Below are positions 26,816 through 36,154 of a DNA stretch of 64,000 nt, one piece after another. The DNA lies in NCBI GenBank assembly GCA_963783245.1, contig CAWAMS010000004.1:248001-312000 (forward strand), written 5' to 3'. The translations under genes and the position numbers were made by a program. This DNA comes from Bog-473 sp963783245. GTDB lineage: Bacteria > Actinomycetota > Acidimicrobiia > Acidimicrobiales > RAAP-2. Numbering within the stretch: the stretch's first letter is position 1; the number at the start of each line of letters is the position of its first letter. The notes below the pieces were generated by a model that saw only the letters and a list, made by a program, of their open reading frames with translations, made no database searches and was not told where the DNA came from.

Positions 26816-28486
26816 ATGGACTTCAACCTGGCCGATCTCTTTGAATGCGTCGCGGCCCGGTTGCCCGCACGCGAAGCGATCGTCTGGGGCGACACCAGGC
26901 TGACCTTCGGACAGCTGGACGAGCGCGCGACTCGCATGGCCCACGGTTTGGCTTCGCTGGGTGTCGGCTCGACGGATCACGTCGGCATCTTCATGTACAG
27001 CCGGCCGGAGTACCTCGAGACGATGGTGGCGTCGTACAAGATCCGTGCGGTTCCCATCAATGTCAACTATCGGTACGTGGCCGACGAGCTCTTGTATCTC
27101 TTCGACAACGCCGATCTCGTGGCACTGGTCCTCGAGGCGTCGTTCGCGCCCGTGGTCGCCGCCATTTTGGATCGGCTTCCCCGTCTGCAACACCTGATCC
27201 TGGTCGAGGACGGCTCCGAGGGCGGATCGGCGTTGCCCGACGCTCTCGCCTATGAGGACCTGCTGGCCTCGCACTCTCCGGTCTTGGATTTCGCCCCCCG
27301 TTCCGGAGACGATGCGTACATCGCCTACACCGGCGGGACGACGGGAAAACCCAAGGGAGTCGTGTGGCGACAAGAGGACATCTTTCTGGCCACCATGACG
27401 CCGGGTGTGGAGGTGGTGACACCGCAAGACGTCGCCGACAACGCCGTTGCCCCGCTCCATCCGCGCTTCAGAGCCCTCGCCGAGGTCGGCGTGAAGGTCC
27501 CTGACAGGTACGTCTCTTATGCGCTGGGTCCGCTGATGCACGTCAGTGGGCACTGGTCGGCGTGGGGGGCGATGCTGAGCGGAGGGCTCACCGTCCTGCA
27601 CCCGAGCCGCCAGATGGAGGCGGAGACGGTGCTGGGGATGGTGGAGCGGGAGGGCGTCACCATGCTGACGATCGTCGGCGACTCGATGGGCCTGCCCCTG
27701 GTCGAGACGCTCGAAGCCGACCCGGGACGCTTCGACACCTCATCGGTGCTCATGCTCGGTTCGGGCGGCAGCATCATGTCCGGTGATGTCAAAGACCGCC
27801 TCCTCCTCGGTTTTCCCTCAGCCATGATGATCGTCGAGGCCATCGGTTCCTCCGAGTCGCCGGCCCAGGCCATCTCCACGACCGTCCGGGGGCAAGGACC
27901 GGCCGACACGCTGCGCTTCACCGCCGACGAGAGGACCACGGTGTTCGACGACGACCTGCGCCCGGTGACACCGGGGTCGGGTGCTGTCGGGAGGTTGGCC
28001 ACCATGGGCCGGGTCCCCGTGGGCTACTACAACGACCCCGAGAAGACGGCACGGACGTTCGTCACCGTTGACGGTGTGCGGTGGGCGTTACCCGGGGACA
28101 TGGCGAGCATCGAGTCCGACCTGACTATCCGCTTACTCGGACGGGGAACCCTGTGCATCAACACGGGCGGCGAGAAGGTGTATCCCGAGGAGGTGGAGGC
28201 AGTGCTCAAGGGGTACGAGCGGATCGTGGACGCGGTCATCGTCGGCGTGCCAGATCCCCGCTTCGGCGAGCGGGTGGCGGCCGTTGTCGAGCCCGTGACC
28301 GCAGATCCCCTGCTCACGCTCGATGAGGTCCAGCGCTACTGCCGAGATCATCTGGCCGGGCATAAGGTTCCGCGACGGATGTTCCTGGTGGACAAGGTGC
28401 CGCGCTCGCCGTCGGGAAAGGCGGACTACACCTGGGCCAAGGAGATCGCAGCGTCCGGGGAGAGTCTCGCATTGGAGGGGGCATGA
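26816..28486 (+). CDS. Acyl-CoA synthetase (FadD family)
   Basis: A 556-residue ANL-superfamily ligase activating a carboxylic acid to its CoA thioester with ATP. The P-loop is AYTGGTTGKPKGV at about residue 170. The hinge and C-domain read INTGGEKVYPEEVEAVL, and the catalytic Lys lies in SPSGKADYTW at about 531. The N-terminal NVNYRYVADELLYLFDNAD resembles mycobacterial FadD19-type steroid side-chain ligases, but this is by eye. The ATG has GAAGGGGGA upstream. The gene begins 16 bases past the duplicated Rieske cassette, so it could be expressed from that promoter. It overlaps the next gene as ATGA. Confidence 0.9.
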   Translation: MDFNLADLFECVAARLPAREAIVWGDTRLTFGQLDERATRMAHGLASLGVGSTDHVGIFMYSRPEYLETMVASYKIRAVPINVNYRYVADELLYLFDNADLVALVLEASFAPVVAAILDRLPRLQHLILVEDGSEGGSALPDALAYEDLLASHSPVLDFAPRSGDDAYIAYTGGTTGKPKGVVWRQEDIFLATMTPGVEVVTPQDVADNAVAPLHPRFRALAEVGVKVPDRYVSYALGPLMHVSGHWSAWGAMLSGGLTVLHPSRQMEAETVLGMVEREGVTMLTIVGDSMGLPLVETLEADPGRFDTSSVLMLGSGGSIMSGDVKDRLLLGFPSAMMIVEAIGSSESPAQAISTTVRGQGPADTLRFTADERTTVFDDDLRPVTPGSGAVGRLATMGRVPVGYYNDPEKTARTFVTVDGVRWALPGDMASIESDLTIRLLGRGTLCINTGGEKVYPEEVEAVLKGYERIVDAVIVGVPDPRFGERVAAVVEPVTADPLLTLDEVQRYCRDHLAGHKVPRRMFLVDKVPRSPSGKADYTWAKEIAASGESLALEGA

Positions 28487-29334
28487 CCGACATCCGGTTC
28501 GATGGCAGGGTCGCAGTCGTCACAAATGCCGGAAGCGCCCTCGGGCGTCGGTACGCCTACCTGCTCGCGGAGCGTGGGGCGTTGGTGGTGGTCAACGACG
28601 CCGATGCGGCCGATGCGATCCAGGTGGCGAAGGAACTTGAAGAGCGCGGCGGCGCGGCCATACCGAGCAGCGATGTCGTGGACACGCCGCAAGGTGCACA
28701 GGCGGTGATCCAGGCGGCGATCACCAGCTTCGGCGGCGTCGACATCCTGGTCCTCCAGTCGGGTCGGACGTCCGATGCGGGCTCCTCGCGGGCTCTTCTG
28801 AGCGACACGGACCCCGTCGAACTTCTTGGTGGCCTCTTCGGGGGCTACTGGATGTCGCAAGCGGCCTGGATCCATATGCGCGAGCGGCACTACGGGCGCA
28901 TCGTACTGTCGTGCGCGTTGGGCAGCACGGTCGTCGACGACGTTGCGGAAGGCAACACCGTCGCGGCCATGGGGCTCGTCGGGGTGATGAACATCTTGAA
29001 GTGCGAGGGTCCCGACCACGACATGATGGTGAATATGGTGGTCCCCGCGCCCACCGGTGACCCCGACGTCCTCACCGCCGTCGTGGGATATCTGGCCCAT
29101 GAGTCGTGTACGACGACCGGGGAGATCTTCACCGTGCGGATGGATGGCCTGTCCCGTCTGTTCATGGGCGTGAACGACGGGATCTTCGATCGCGGACTGA
29201 CGGGGGCCGAGGTCCGGGATCGCCTGGACGAGATCATGGATCCGGGTTCGTTTCTCGTCCCCGACCAGGCGGGGCAGGAGATCCAACAGTTGCTGTTGCC
29301 CAAACTCAAGCAAGGAACCGCCACCGATGAGTGA
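28483..29334 (+). CDS. SDR-fold protein lacking the catalytic Tyr-Lys motif
   Basis: A 283-residue Rossmann-fold SDR relative. The cofactor loop is altered (VTNAGSALGRRYA instead of TGAGxGLGR) but VVVNDADAAD and VDILVLQSG keep the fold pattern. Where YxxxK is expected the sequence reads VAEGNTVAAMGLVG, with no Tyr or Lys. A long C-terminal tail (GLTGAEVRDRLDEIMDPG) resembles the C-terminal extension of hydroxyacyl-CoA-type SDRs. It may be a non-catalytic subunit or bind acyl-CoA. It overlaps the ligase upstream (ATGA) and the SnoaL gene downstream, so it is in the same operon and not a relic. Confidence 0.75.
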   Translation: MTDIRFDGRVAVVTNAGSALGRRYAYLLAERGALVVVNDADAADAIQVAKELEERGGAAIPSSDVVDTPQGAQAVIQAAITSFGGVDILVLQSGRTSDAGSSRALLSDTDPVELLGGLFGGYWMSQAAWIHMRERHYGRIVLSCALGSTVVDDVAEGNTVAAMGLVGVMNILKCEGPDHDMMVNMVVPAPTGDPDVLTAVVGYLAHESCTTTGEIFTVRMDGLSRLFMGVNDGIFDRGLTGAEVRDRLDEIMDPGSFLVPDQAGQEIQQLLLPKLKQGTATDE

Positions 29335-29836
29335 GTACGAACGCGAAGAGATCGAGCAGGCCTTCCAGCATCTCTGGCAGGTTGGTCCGGTGGGTGAGGA
29401 CTGGACGGCCCAGGTCGACCTGTACACGGACGACTGCGTGTACTTCGACCACCACTACGGCACCATGAACCCCGAGGAGTTCGGGACGTGGTGCGACCAA
29501 CTCATGAATGAGCAGTTCCCCGAGCTCTACACGGCCTACGAATGGCACAAGATCGACGGGAACGATGTCGTTGTCCTCATGCAGAACCGGCGGGACAACC
29601 CCGACCCCTCCGGGCCGGCCTATCTCGACTTTCCGAGCATCAGCGTGTACCGCTACGGCGGAAACGGACGCTTCTCCAGCGAGCGCGACTATTGGGACAT
29701 GGGCCAGGCCGTCGCTGTGGGTCGGGCCTATAAGGAGGCCTGCCAGCGCCACGACCCGGACCACCCGTCCCGTCGTTCGAGGTTGCACTGGCCCGAGAAT
29801 CCTGACTGGGCCCATCCCATCGCGCCGCGTTCGTGA
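29327..29836 (+). CDS. SnoaL/NTF2-like protein
   Basis: A 169-residue SnoaL-like protein: EIEQAFQHLWQVGPVGEDWTAQ, then DLYTDDCVYFDHHYGTMNPEEF, YEWHKIDGNDVVVLMQNRR and SISVYRYGGNGRFSSERDYWD. This is the usual polyketide-cyclase-like cone fold with a conserved Asp early on. It overlaps the end of the SDR-like gene by eight bases. The enzymatic role, if any, is unknown. Confidence 0.75.
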   Translation: MSEYEREEIEQAFQHLWQVGPVGEDWTAQVDLYTDDCVYFDHHYGTMNPEEFGTWCDQLMNEQFPELYTAYEWHKIDGNDVVVLMQNRRDNPDPSGPAYLDFPSISVYRYGGNGRFSSERDYWDMGQAVAVGRAYKEACQRHDPDHPSRRSRLHWPENPDWAHPIAPRS

Positions 29837-29873
29837 TGTCACGAGGAACTGTCGTGGTGACGAGCTTTTGCGG

Positions 29874-31481
29874 GTGAGCACGTCGTGGCGGTCACTCGAG
29901 CACCGGACCATCACCGGGCTCCTCGACGCCCAGTGCGAAGAGCGACCCGACCAGGCGTGTCTCGTTGTGCGCGACGAGCCGATCAGTTATGCGCAACTCC
30001 GGGAGCGGTCGATGGCCGCTGCTGCCACCCTCTACGACCTCGGTCTTCGTCGCGGGGAGACGGTGGCGATCTTCGCCAACACCCATCCTTCGTGGGTCTA
30101 CACGTTGTTGGGTGCGGCCCGACTCGGGGCGCTGGCCGTCCCCCTCAACACCGCGTACCGGGGGAGCTTTCTGTCGACGCCCCTGCACGCAAGCGGCTGC
30201 CGGCTGGCGCTCGTCGAAGAAACCCTGCTCGACCGTGTCGGCGCCGTCGCGGCCCACGTCCCCAAGCTGCAGACGGTCATTGTGCAACGAACCGGTCCCG
30301 ATCCTTTGCCGGAACTCCCCTGGCGTCTCGTTGACAGCACTGCTCTGACGCACGGCGGTCCGGCGGCGCCGCCCGTCCGCCAGGAGCCGCAATGGAAAGA
30401 CCCGCTCTGCGTGCTTTTCACGTCGGGTACCACCGGGCCCTCCAAAGGGGCTGTGATCTCGCATCACTATGTGGCGGCCTGCGCCGCCACGATGGTCGAC
30501 TCCTGGCAGCTGACGGAGGGGGAAGTGCTGTACGCGCCCCTCCCGTTGTTCCACATCAGTTCGGTGGCATCGGTGGTCGGCCCCATCGCTGCGGGTGCCA
30601 CCGGTCTGCTCGATCCCGTCTTCAGCGTGCACGAATGCTGGAACCGGGTGCGCCGCTATGACGCGAAGGGGATTCTGCTCGCAGGTGTGATGGTGAACAT
30701 GCTGTGGAACCTTCCTGAAGATCCGCGCGATGCAGAACTGCCATTGCGCTTCATTTCGGCCGCGCCCATCCCGCGTGGTCTGCACCGCCGCATCGAGGAG
30801 CGGTACAACCTGACCGTGCTCACCAGTTACGGGATGACCGAGGCGCTTCCCATGGTGCTCTATGCCATTGGCGACGAAGTGAGGGAAGGCGCGACCGGAC
30901 GCCCCCAGCCCAACTTCGAAGTCCTCATCCTTGACGGAGATGACGAGCCGGTGGCGCCGGGGGAGGTCGGGGAGATCTGTTGTCGCCCCCGTGCACCGCA
31001 CGTGATGTTCGACGGCTACTACGGACGGAGCGAGACCACGGTCGAGCGCTGGCGCAATCTGTGGTTCCATACGGGCGATATGGGGCGGATGGATGCCGAT
31101 GGGCACTTGACCTTCGTCGATCGCAACAAGGATGCGATCCGCCGGCGGGGTGAGAACATCTCATCGTTCGAGGTCGAGCAGACGCTGCTGCGCCATCCCG
31201 CCATCGCCGAGGCAGCTGCGGTCGCCGTGCCGAGCGAGTTGGGGGAGGACGACGTCAAGGTCGTGGTCGCCGTGAAGCCGGGCGCCTCGATCGAGATCGT
31301 CGAGCTGATGGACTTCTGCGTGGACCACCTGCCGTATTTCGCCGTCCCGCGCTATGTGGACATCGTCGAGAGCCTGCCGATGAACCCCACCGGGAAGGTG
31401 CTCAAGACCGAACTGCGCGACGTGGGCGTCACCCCGACGACCTGGGACCGGGAGAAGGCCGGCTACGTGGTACGGCGTTGA
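29874..31481 (+). CDS. Acyl-CoA synthetase (CaiC/FadD-like)
   Basis: A 535-residue AMP-forming ligase. The P-loop LFTSGTTGPSKGAV is at about residue 180, LTSYGMTEALPMVLY corresponds to the A5 region, and FHTGDMG and DRNKDAIRRRGENISSFEVE to the A7-A8 region. The catalytic Lys is in NPTGKVLKTEL at about residue 505. GTG 29874 is chosen as the first start after the SnoaL-like gene; upstream in-frame codons overlap that gene. The overall pattern is of the crotonobetaine/carnitine-CoA ligase-like group, but the substrate is not predictable. Confidence 0.88.
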   Translation: MSTSWRSLEHRTITGLLDAQCEERPDQACLVVRDEPISYAQLRERSMAAAATLYDLGLRRGETVAIFANTHPSWVYTLLGAARLGALAVPLNTAYRGSFLSTPLHASGCRLALVEETLLDRVGAVAAHVPKLQTVIVQRTGPDPLPELPWRLVDSTALTHGGPAAPPVRQEPQWKDPLCVLFTSGTTGPSKGAVISHHYVAACAATMVDSWQLTEGEVLYAPLPLFHISSVASVVGPIAAGATGLLDPVFSVHECWNRVRRYDAKGILLAGVMVNMLWNLPEDPRDAELPLRFISAAPIPRGLHRRIEERYNLTVLTSYGMTEALPMVLYAIGDEVREGATGRPQPNFEVLILDGDDEPVAPGEVGEICCRPRAPHVMFDGYYGRSETTVERWRNLWFHTGDMGRMDADGHLTFVDRNKDAIRRRGENISSFEVEQTLLRHPAIAEAAAVAVPSELGEDDVKVVVAVKPGASIEIVELMDFCVDHLPYFAVPRYVDIVESLPMNPTGKVLKTELRDVGVTPTTWDREKAGYVVRR

Positions 31482-31535
31482 GCCTTTTCGATGGAGTTGT
31501 CCCCGCGCCTTGGGCGTGAGTTCCGCCCGTGCCGT

Positions 31536-31557
31536 GGGCCCGAGTACCGCTGGGCCC
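31536..31557. terminator. Possible hairpin between convergent genes
   Basis: GGGCCC at 31536-31541 and GGGCCC at 31552-31557 can pair to a 6-bp all-GC stem with a 10-base loop, between the stop codons of the converging ligase and ABC-binding-protein genes. There is no clear U-run, so this is a weak call. Confidence 0.3.
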
Positions 31558-32835
31558 TTACGACGAAGGCTTGCAGACCGGTTTCAGTCCGTATGGAGTC
31601 GTGAAGTGGCCGTGGGACATGCCGATCCAGTACCAACAGTCAACCGGGTTTGCCTGGTTCGGCTTGAACGTGAGCGGCGGGCTCAATCCACCGAGCGTGT
31701 CGTTGTGGATGGTGTACAGCCCGTTGTAGATCTCCTGCGGCGTGACTGGACCACTCTGCCCCGCCGTCCCTGCCTGGAGGGCCTGACCGAAGAGAACGGC
31801 CGATGCATACATGCTCACGTTGTCCTGGTTGTAGTTGGGGTTGGACAAGATCTGCGGGGCGGTCTTCTTGATGGCGGCGATCATCTTCTTGGCGGCCGGC
31901 GAGGTCGTGTCGAAGAACGGCAACCCGGTTTCGTATCCAAAGGACTTCGTATTCAGCCCTGCGGCACTGGTGAACGATTTCGAAACACCACCATCGGCGA
32001 TCTCGTACCAGGGGAAGTAACCCTGCCGGTTGCAGTCCGCCGCCATCGCCTCGACCGCCGTCACGGATTCGCCAATGGTCACGGAGGTCGCTCCGGCCTG
32101 CTTGGCGGTCAGGCACTCGGCCGTGTAATTGGGTTGGGCGGCAGAAATCTCCGAAACGGCGACGACGCTCACACCATTGGCCGCAGCCGTGGACTTCAGG
32201 ACGGGCACGATCTCAGCACAGAGCGGATCCTCGGCACAGTAGAACTCGGCCGTCTTCGTGGCATGGACCTTCTTCGCCGCGAGGACCTGGGCCAGGGTAA
32301 ACGCGTCCTCTGTGGTGCCTGAGGCGAAGAAGTTCGAGCTCGTGATGTCGTCGACCGAAAGGTTGAAACCGCCGACGACGGGCACGCCCTCCTGCTTGGC
32401 GAAAGCGGCCCAGGCGGTCTCGGTATCGGTGGCGTCCACCAGCGCAACAACATGGTCGACTTGGATCAGGGTCTGAGCATCCTGCAGCCCATCGGCCGGG
32501 TTTGACTGGTCATCCTTCACTATCACGTTGATCTTGTAGCCATTCACACCACCCTTCGCATTCACCGCGTTGGCCCAAGACTCATAGGACAGTGGCGACG
32601 TGGAAGTGCTCGAGGCCAGCGGACCGGTGCAGCCGCAGACGATGCCCACGTTCACGGTGCCCTTGGTGGCAGCGCCGGCCTGGGTCGAAAGGAATGGAAT
32701 GAACGACATGGAGAGTAGGATGACCATGGCTCCAACGCAGCCCCGCCGCGATCGAAAAAGCCGCAAGCGCGTGCTCCTCCGACCCTCCGCAACAGACCAT
32801 CGCGGGCCGTCCGTCGTTGCGTTCCTCAGCTCCAC
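31558..32835 (-). CDS. ABC transporter substrate-binding protein (LivK-like, type 1 periplasmic)
   Basis: A 425-residue extracellular binding protein of the branched-chain-amino-acid (HAAT) family, which in actinobacteria often binds aromatic or terpenoid acids. The N-terminus has basic residues (RLRLFRSRRG), a hydrophobic stretch (MVILLSMSFIPFL) and a probable AGA-A cleavage site, giving a Sec signal. The mature part reads VNVGIVCGCTGPLASS, AVNAKGGVNGYKINVIVKDD, VHATKTAEFY and YNQDNVSMYASAVLFGQAL, typical Leu/Ile/Val-binding landmarks. The GTG start follows GAGGGGGGCC. It may partner the LivH-LivM-type permease at 62139, although the genes are 30 kb apart. Confidence 0.88.
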   Translation of the reverse strand: MELRNATTDGPRWSVAEGRRSTRLRLFRSRRGCVGAMVILLSMSFIPFLSTQAGAATKGTVNVGIVCGCTGPLASSTSTSPLSYESWANAVNAKGGVNGYKINVIVKDDQSNPADGLQDAQTLIQVDHVVALVDATDTETAWAAFAKQEGVPVVGGFNLSVDDITSSNFFASGTTEDAFTLAQVLAAKKVHATKTAEFYCAEDPLCAEIVPVLKSTAAANGVSVVAVSEISAAQPNYTAECLTAKQAGATSVTIGESVTAVEAMAADCNRQGYFPWYEIADGGVSKSFTSAAGLNTKSFGYETGLPFFDTTSPAAKKMIAAIKKTAPQILSNPNYNQDNVSMYASAVLFGQALQAGTAGQSGPVTPQEIYNGLYTIHNDTLGGLSPPLTFKPNQANPVDCWYWIGMSHGHFTTPYGLKPVCKPSS

Positions 32836-33013
32836 AAGGCCCCCCTCGTTTTCCGCTGATGACGTTCAGCATAATCGCGAGAACGGCTGTTTCCTAGTGG
32901 TTCGCGCGTCCTGCCGGATCATCGGAAGCGGCCTTCAGACGCTGCGCGCTCTCAGATTGCGTCAGTTATATTCAATCCCGTTCAGGGGTTTCCGTACTAA
33001 GGGGGGCATCGCC

Positions 33014-33892
33014 GTGGACTTCGCAGGAGATGTCGTCCTCGTCACGGGGAGTGGCGCCGGATTGGGGCGGGCGTACGCCCGCCTCCTGGCAGCGTCCGGT
33101 GCGCGCGTCGTGGTCAACGATCTCGGCACGGCACCCGATGGTCGCGAGGTGATCGGAGGCAGTGCCCAACAGGTCGTGGACGAGATCACAGCCTCGGGCG
33201 GGGAGGCCGTCGCGGACACGCATTCTGTGGCCGACCGGCTCGGTGCGCGCGCGGCCGTCGAGGCGGCGCTCGAGCATTTCGGGCGGATCGACGCCGTCAT
33301 CAACAATGCCGGCATCGTGCGCTCCGGGGGCTACCACCGCCTCACAACGGACGACATTGCGGCTGTCCTGGGCGTGCACCTCATCGGATCGATCTTGGTC
33401 ACCCGGGCCGCCTGGCAAGCCATGAAGGACCAGGGGTACGGCAGGGTCGTCTTCACCTCGTCGAGCATCGGACTGTTGGGAACGCCGGCCAACGCCGCCT
33501 ACGGAGGCGCCAAGGGGGCGCTGGCCGGGCTGACGCGTGCGCTGGCGGCCGAGGGAGCGGCCGACGGGATTCTGGTGAACGCGGTGGCGCCGATGGCGGT
33601 GACCCGTCTCAACGAGGCGGTCATGTCGACCATTTTCGGGCCGGCGACCGAGCTGCTGACCGCCGACATCGTCGCCCCTGTCGCCACCTTCCTGGTCCAC
33701 CGGGACTGCGCGCTCAACGGCGAGGTGCTGAGCGCGGCCGGGGGCCGGGTGGCCCGTTTCGCTCTCGGATCCGGACCTCCGGTCGCCGGGCTCCGGTCCC
33801 CGGAGGACGTGCGTGCTGCATTCACGCGTGTACGGGTGACCGAGCCGGCGCGCTGGTGGACGCCGCCGGCCCGGGAGCCCCGCATCGCATGA
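33014..33892 (+). CDS. Short-chain dehydrogenase (3-hydroxyacyl-CoA dehydrogenase-like)
   Basis: A 292-residue SDR resembling the dehydrogenase of multifunctional enzyme 2: VVLVTGSGAGLGRAYARLLA, VVVNDLGTAPDG, NNAGIVRSGGYH, TSSSIGLLG and AYGGAKGAL (Tyr-x3-Lys), then NAVAPMAVTRL. GTG 33014 follows AAGGGGGG. It is divergent from the substrate-binding protein; the 178-bp spacer is AT-richer than average (for example near 32960-32975) and probably carries promoters for both. It likely oxidises a 3-hydroxyacyl-CoA. Confidence 0.87.
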   Translation: MDFAGDVVLVTGSGAGLGRAYARLLAASGARVVVNDLGTAPDGREVIGGSAQQVVDEITASGGEAVADTHSVADRLGARAAVEAALEHFGRIDAVINNAGIVRSGGYHRLTTDDIAAVLGVHLIGSILVTRAAWQAMKDQGYGRVVFTSSSIGLLGTPANAAYGGAKGALAGLTRALAAEGAADGILVNAVAPMAVTRLNEAVMSTIFGPATELLTADIVAPVATFLVHRDCALNGEVLSAAGGRVARFALGSGPPVAGLRSPEDVRAAFTRVRVTEPARWWTPPAREPRIA

Positions 33893-33934
33893 CGTCGCGG
33901 TGTCGTTGCCACCTCGCACGCGGGCGGGCCGACG

Positions 33935-34776
33935 ATGACGGGTGACCTGGTCCTGCGGGAGCGGCACGACGCCGTCCTCGAGCTGCGCCTGAACAACCCA
34001 CCGTTCAACGGGCTCTCGGGGCCGTTGCTCGTCTGCTACATGGAGGCGCTCGAAGAAGCACGTCTGGACGACAGCGTGCGGGCCGTCGTCACGACCGCCA
34101 ACGGGCCCGTCGTGGTGTGCGGGTGGCGACCTGACCCAGTTGAAAGACGGCGAGGCGGAGAAGAACCTCTCGGACATGCTGCACGAGTCCACCGGAGAGA
34201 CCGCCAACCTCGGCTTGATCGAACGCCACGCCGACCGGCTCGGCCCGGGACGGCACGTGCTGACCATCGACGCCTTCGACAAGCCCATGATCGCCGCCGT
34301 CAGCGGGGCGGCGGCCGGCGGCGGCTTTGCGCTCGCCCTCCTCCACGACCTTCGCTTCGCCTCGGAGCAGGCACTGTTCACGGTCGCGTTCACCCGTGTG
34401 GGGCTCTCGATGGAGATGGGCATGAGCTATCTGCTGCCACGGGCCGTCGGGCCACAGGCGGCGTTCGACCTCGCCGCCACCAGCCGGCGGGTAGGTCCGG
34501 ACGAGGCACTGGCGTTGGGCCTCGTCTGGAAGGTCGTTCCGCACGACGATCTCGTCGCCACGGCCATCGGGTATGCGCAAGAGCTCGCGGCACTACCCCC
34601 GCTCGGCGTGCAGATCGCCACGCGGCCTGTTGCGCCGGACATGGGACAACACGCTCCGCCAGCAGTTGGAGACCGAGTGGCCCTGGCAGGTGGCTGCGTT
34701 CGCCAGTCCCGATGCGCGCGCCGCCATCGAAGCGTTCTTTCACCGATCCGACCCGGGAGCACCCCCGAAAGCCTGA
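33935..34776 (+). CDS. Enoyl-CoA hydratase/isomerase (crotonase family), frameshifted twice
   Basis: Crotonase-fold protein of about 280 residues when joined. The first frame gives VLRERHDAVLELRLNNPPFNG. After an extra T near 34123 the reading is VVCGGGDLTQLKDGEAEKN, where GGGDL is the oxyanion-hole region. FDKPMIAAVSGAAAGGGFALAL and RVGLSMEMGMSYLLPR (Glu candidate) follow. A second extra base (C) near 34628 precedes RLLRRTWDNTLRQQLETEW and an ending GAPPKA. It hydrates or isomerises an enoyl-CoA, acting before the SDR at 33014. Both lesions are single inserted bases in GC-rich strings. Confidence 0.8.
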
Positions 34777-34840
34777 CGAGCACGTCACGGCATGCGAGAG
34801 TGGGAGGTGTGCATGGCCCACCGAGGACGAAGGAGAAAAG

Positions 34841-36085
34841 GTGACGAATGCCGCGTCGACCGCCACGACCGGAGAGCCGCTGGAGTTCGACCCCTACAGC
34901 GCGACGTTCTTCTCCGATCCGACCGATGTCTACCGTAGGCTCCGCAACGAGAAGCCGGTGTACTACAGCGAGAAGTACGGCTTCTGGGCCCTCTCGCGCT
35001 GGGACGACGTCGCGGCGGCGCACAAGAACGTGGGGGTGTTCTGCAGCGGGTACGGCACGGACTTGCATCTCTTGAGCAATCCCGAGAAGTTCGCCTTCAA
35101 CATGATCATCTTCATGGATCCGCCGGAGCATGAACGGATGCGAGCGTTGGTGAGCCGCGTCTTCACTCCGCGTGCCATCAACCAGCTGGAACCGATGGTG
35201 CGCAAGGTGATCACCGAGTTCGCCGACCAGATCGGCCCAGCCGAGACGTTCGACCTCGTCCAGCAGTGGTCGGGGCCGTTCCCGGTCGAGGTCATCTCCG
35301 AAATGCTGGGGATCCCCAAGGGCGACCGCCAGCAGATCCGGCACTGGCTGGACACCATCCTGCATCGTGAGGAAGGCAGCGTCCATCCGTCCCCCGAAGC
35401 CGAGGCGGCGGGACTCGAGTCGGGTCTGTACTACTACGAGCTCGTACAGGACCATCGGGCCCATCCGGCCGACGACATGATCAGCCGGCTGATCGAGGCC
35501 CAAGTCGACCGGGGTGACGGCGTGATGACGCAGCTGCAAGACGACGAGATTGCGGGCTTCCTCTCCCTCCTGGCCGGCGCCGGGGCGGAGACCGTGACCA
35601 AGCTGGTGGGCAACGCGGCCGTGCTCTTCGCGCGTCATCCCGACCAATGGCGCCTCGTGCGCGAGAACCCGGAGACGATCCCCGGGGCCGTGGAGGAGAT
35701 CCTGCGCTACCTGCCACCGAGTCAGTACCAAGGGCGTTTCACGTTGGAAGAGCAGACGGTCCACGGCGTGACGATCCCCTCACACCAGCCCGTTCTCCTC
35801 CTTACCGGGTCGGCCACGAGGGACGAGCGTGCGTACGAGGACCCCGACCGTTTCGACATCACCCGGCCGCCGAGTCTGGCCCTCGGCTTCGGTTACGGCA
35901 TCCACAGCTGTCTCGGTGCCGCCCTGGCCCGGATGGAAAGCCGCCTCGCCATCTCCGAGATGACGAGGCGTTGGCCCAATTTCACCGTCGACGAGGATGG
36001 TCTCCGACGGGTCACCATGGCGAACGTGGCCGGGTTTTCCCATGTGCCCGTGGTCGTCGATCCATCGGGCGGACCCGGTCAATAG
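34841..36085 (+). CDS. Cytochrome P450
   Basis: A 414-residue bacterial class I P450. The I-helix oxygen-activation segment is LLAGAGAETVTKL, with Glu-Thr as the acid-alcohol pair. The ExxR motif lies in AVEEILRYLPP. The heme loop FGYGIHSCLGAALAR has the axial Cys near residue 354. It begins with GTG after AAGGAG at 34829-34835. The arrangement after an enoyl-CoA hydratase and before a mycofactocin-type SDR suggests hydroxylation followed by alcohol oxidation. Mycobacterial steroid and terpene P450s have similar context; no CYP family is claimed. Ferredoxin and reductase partners are not adjacent. Confidence 0.9.
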   Translation: MTNAASTATTGEPLEFDPYSATFFSDPTDVYRRLRNEKPVYYSEKYGFWALSRWDDVAAAHKNVGVFCSGYGTDLHLLSNPEKFAFNMIIFMDPPEHERMRALVSRVFTPRAINQLEPMVRKVITEFADQIGPAETFDLVQQWSGPFPVEVISEMLGIPKGDRQQIRHWLDTILHREEGSVHPSPEAEAAGLESGLYYYELVQDHRAHPADDMISRLIEAQVDRGDGVMTQLQDDEIAGFLSLLAGAGAETVTKLVGNAAVLFARHPDQWRLVRENPETIPGAVEEILRYLPPSQYQGRFTLEEQTVHGVTIPSHQPVLLLTGSATRDERAYEDPDRFDITRPPSLALGFGYGIHSCLGAALARMESRLAISEMTRRWPNFTVDEDGLRRVTMANVAGFSHVPVVVDPSGGPGQ

Positions 36086-36154
36086 ATACGGGCCCGGATT
36101 GTCCTATAGGTTCTGGAGGCAACATCGAAGCCACCAGAGTCGGAGGGAAATTAG

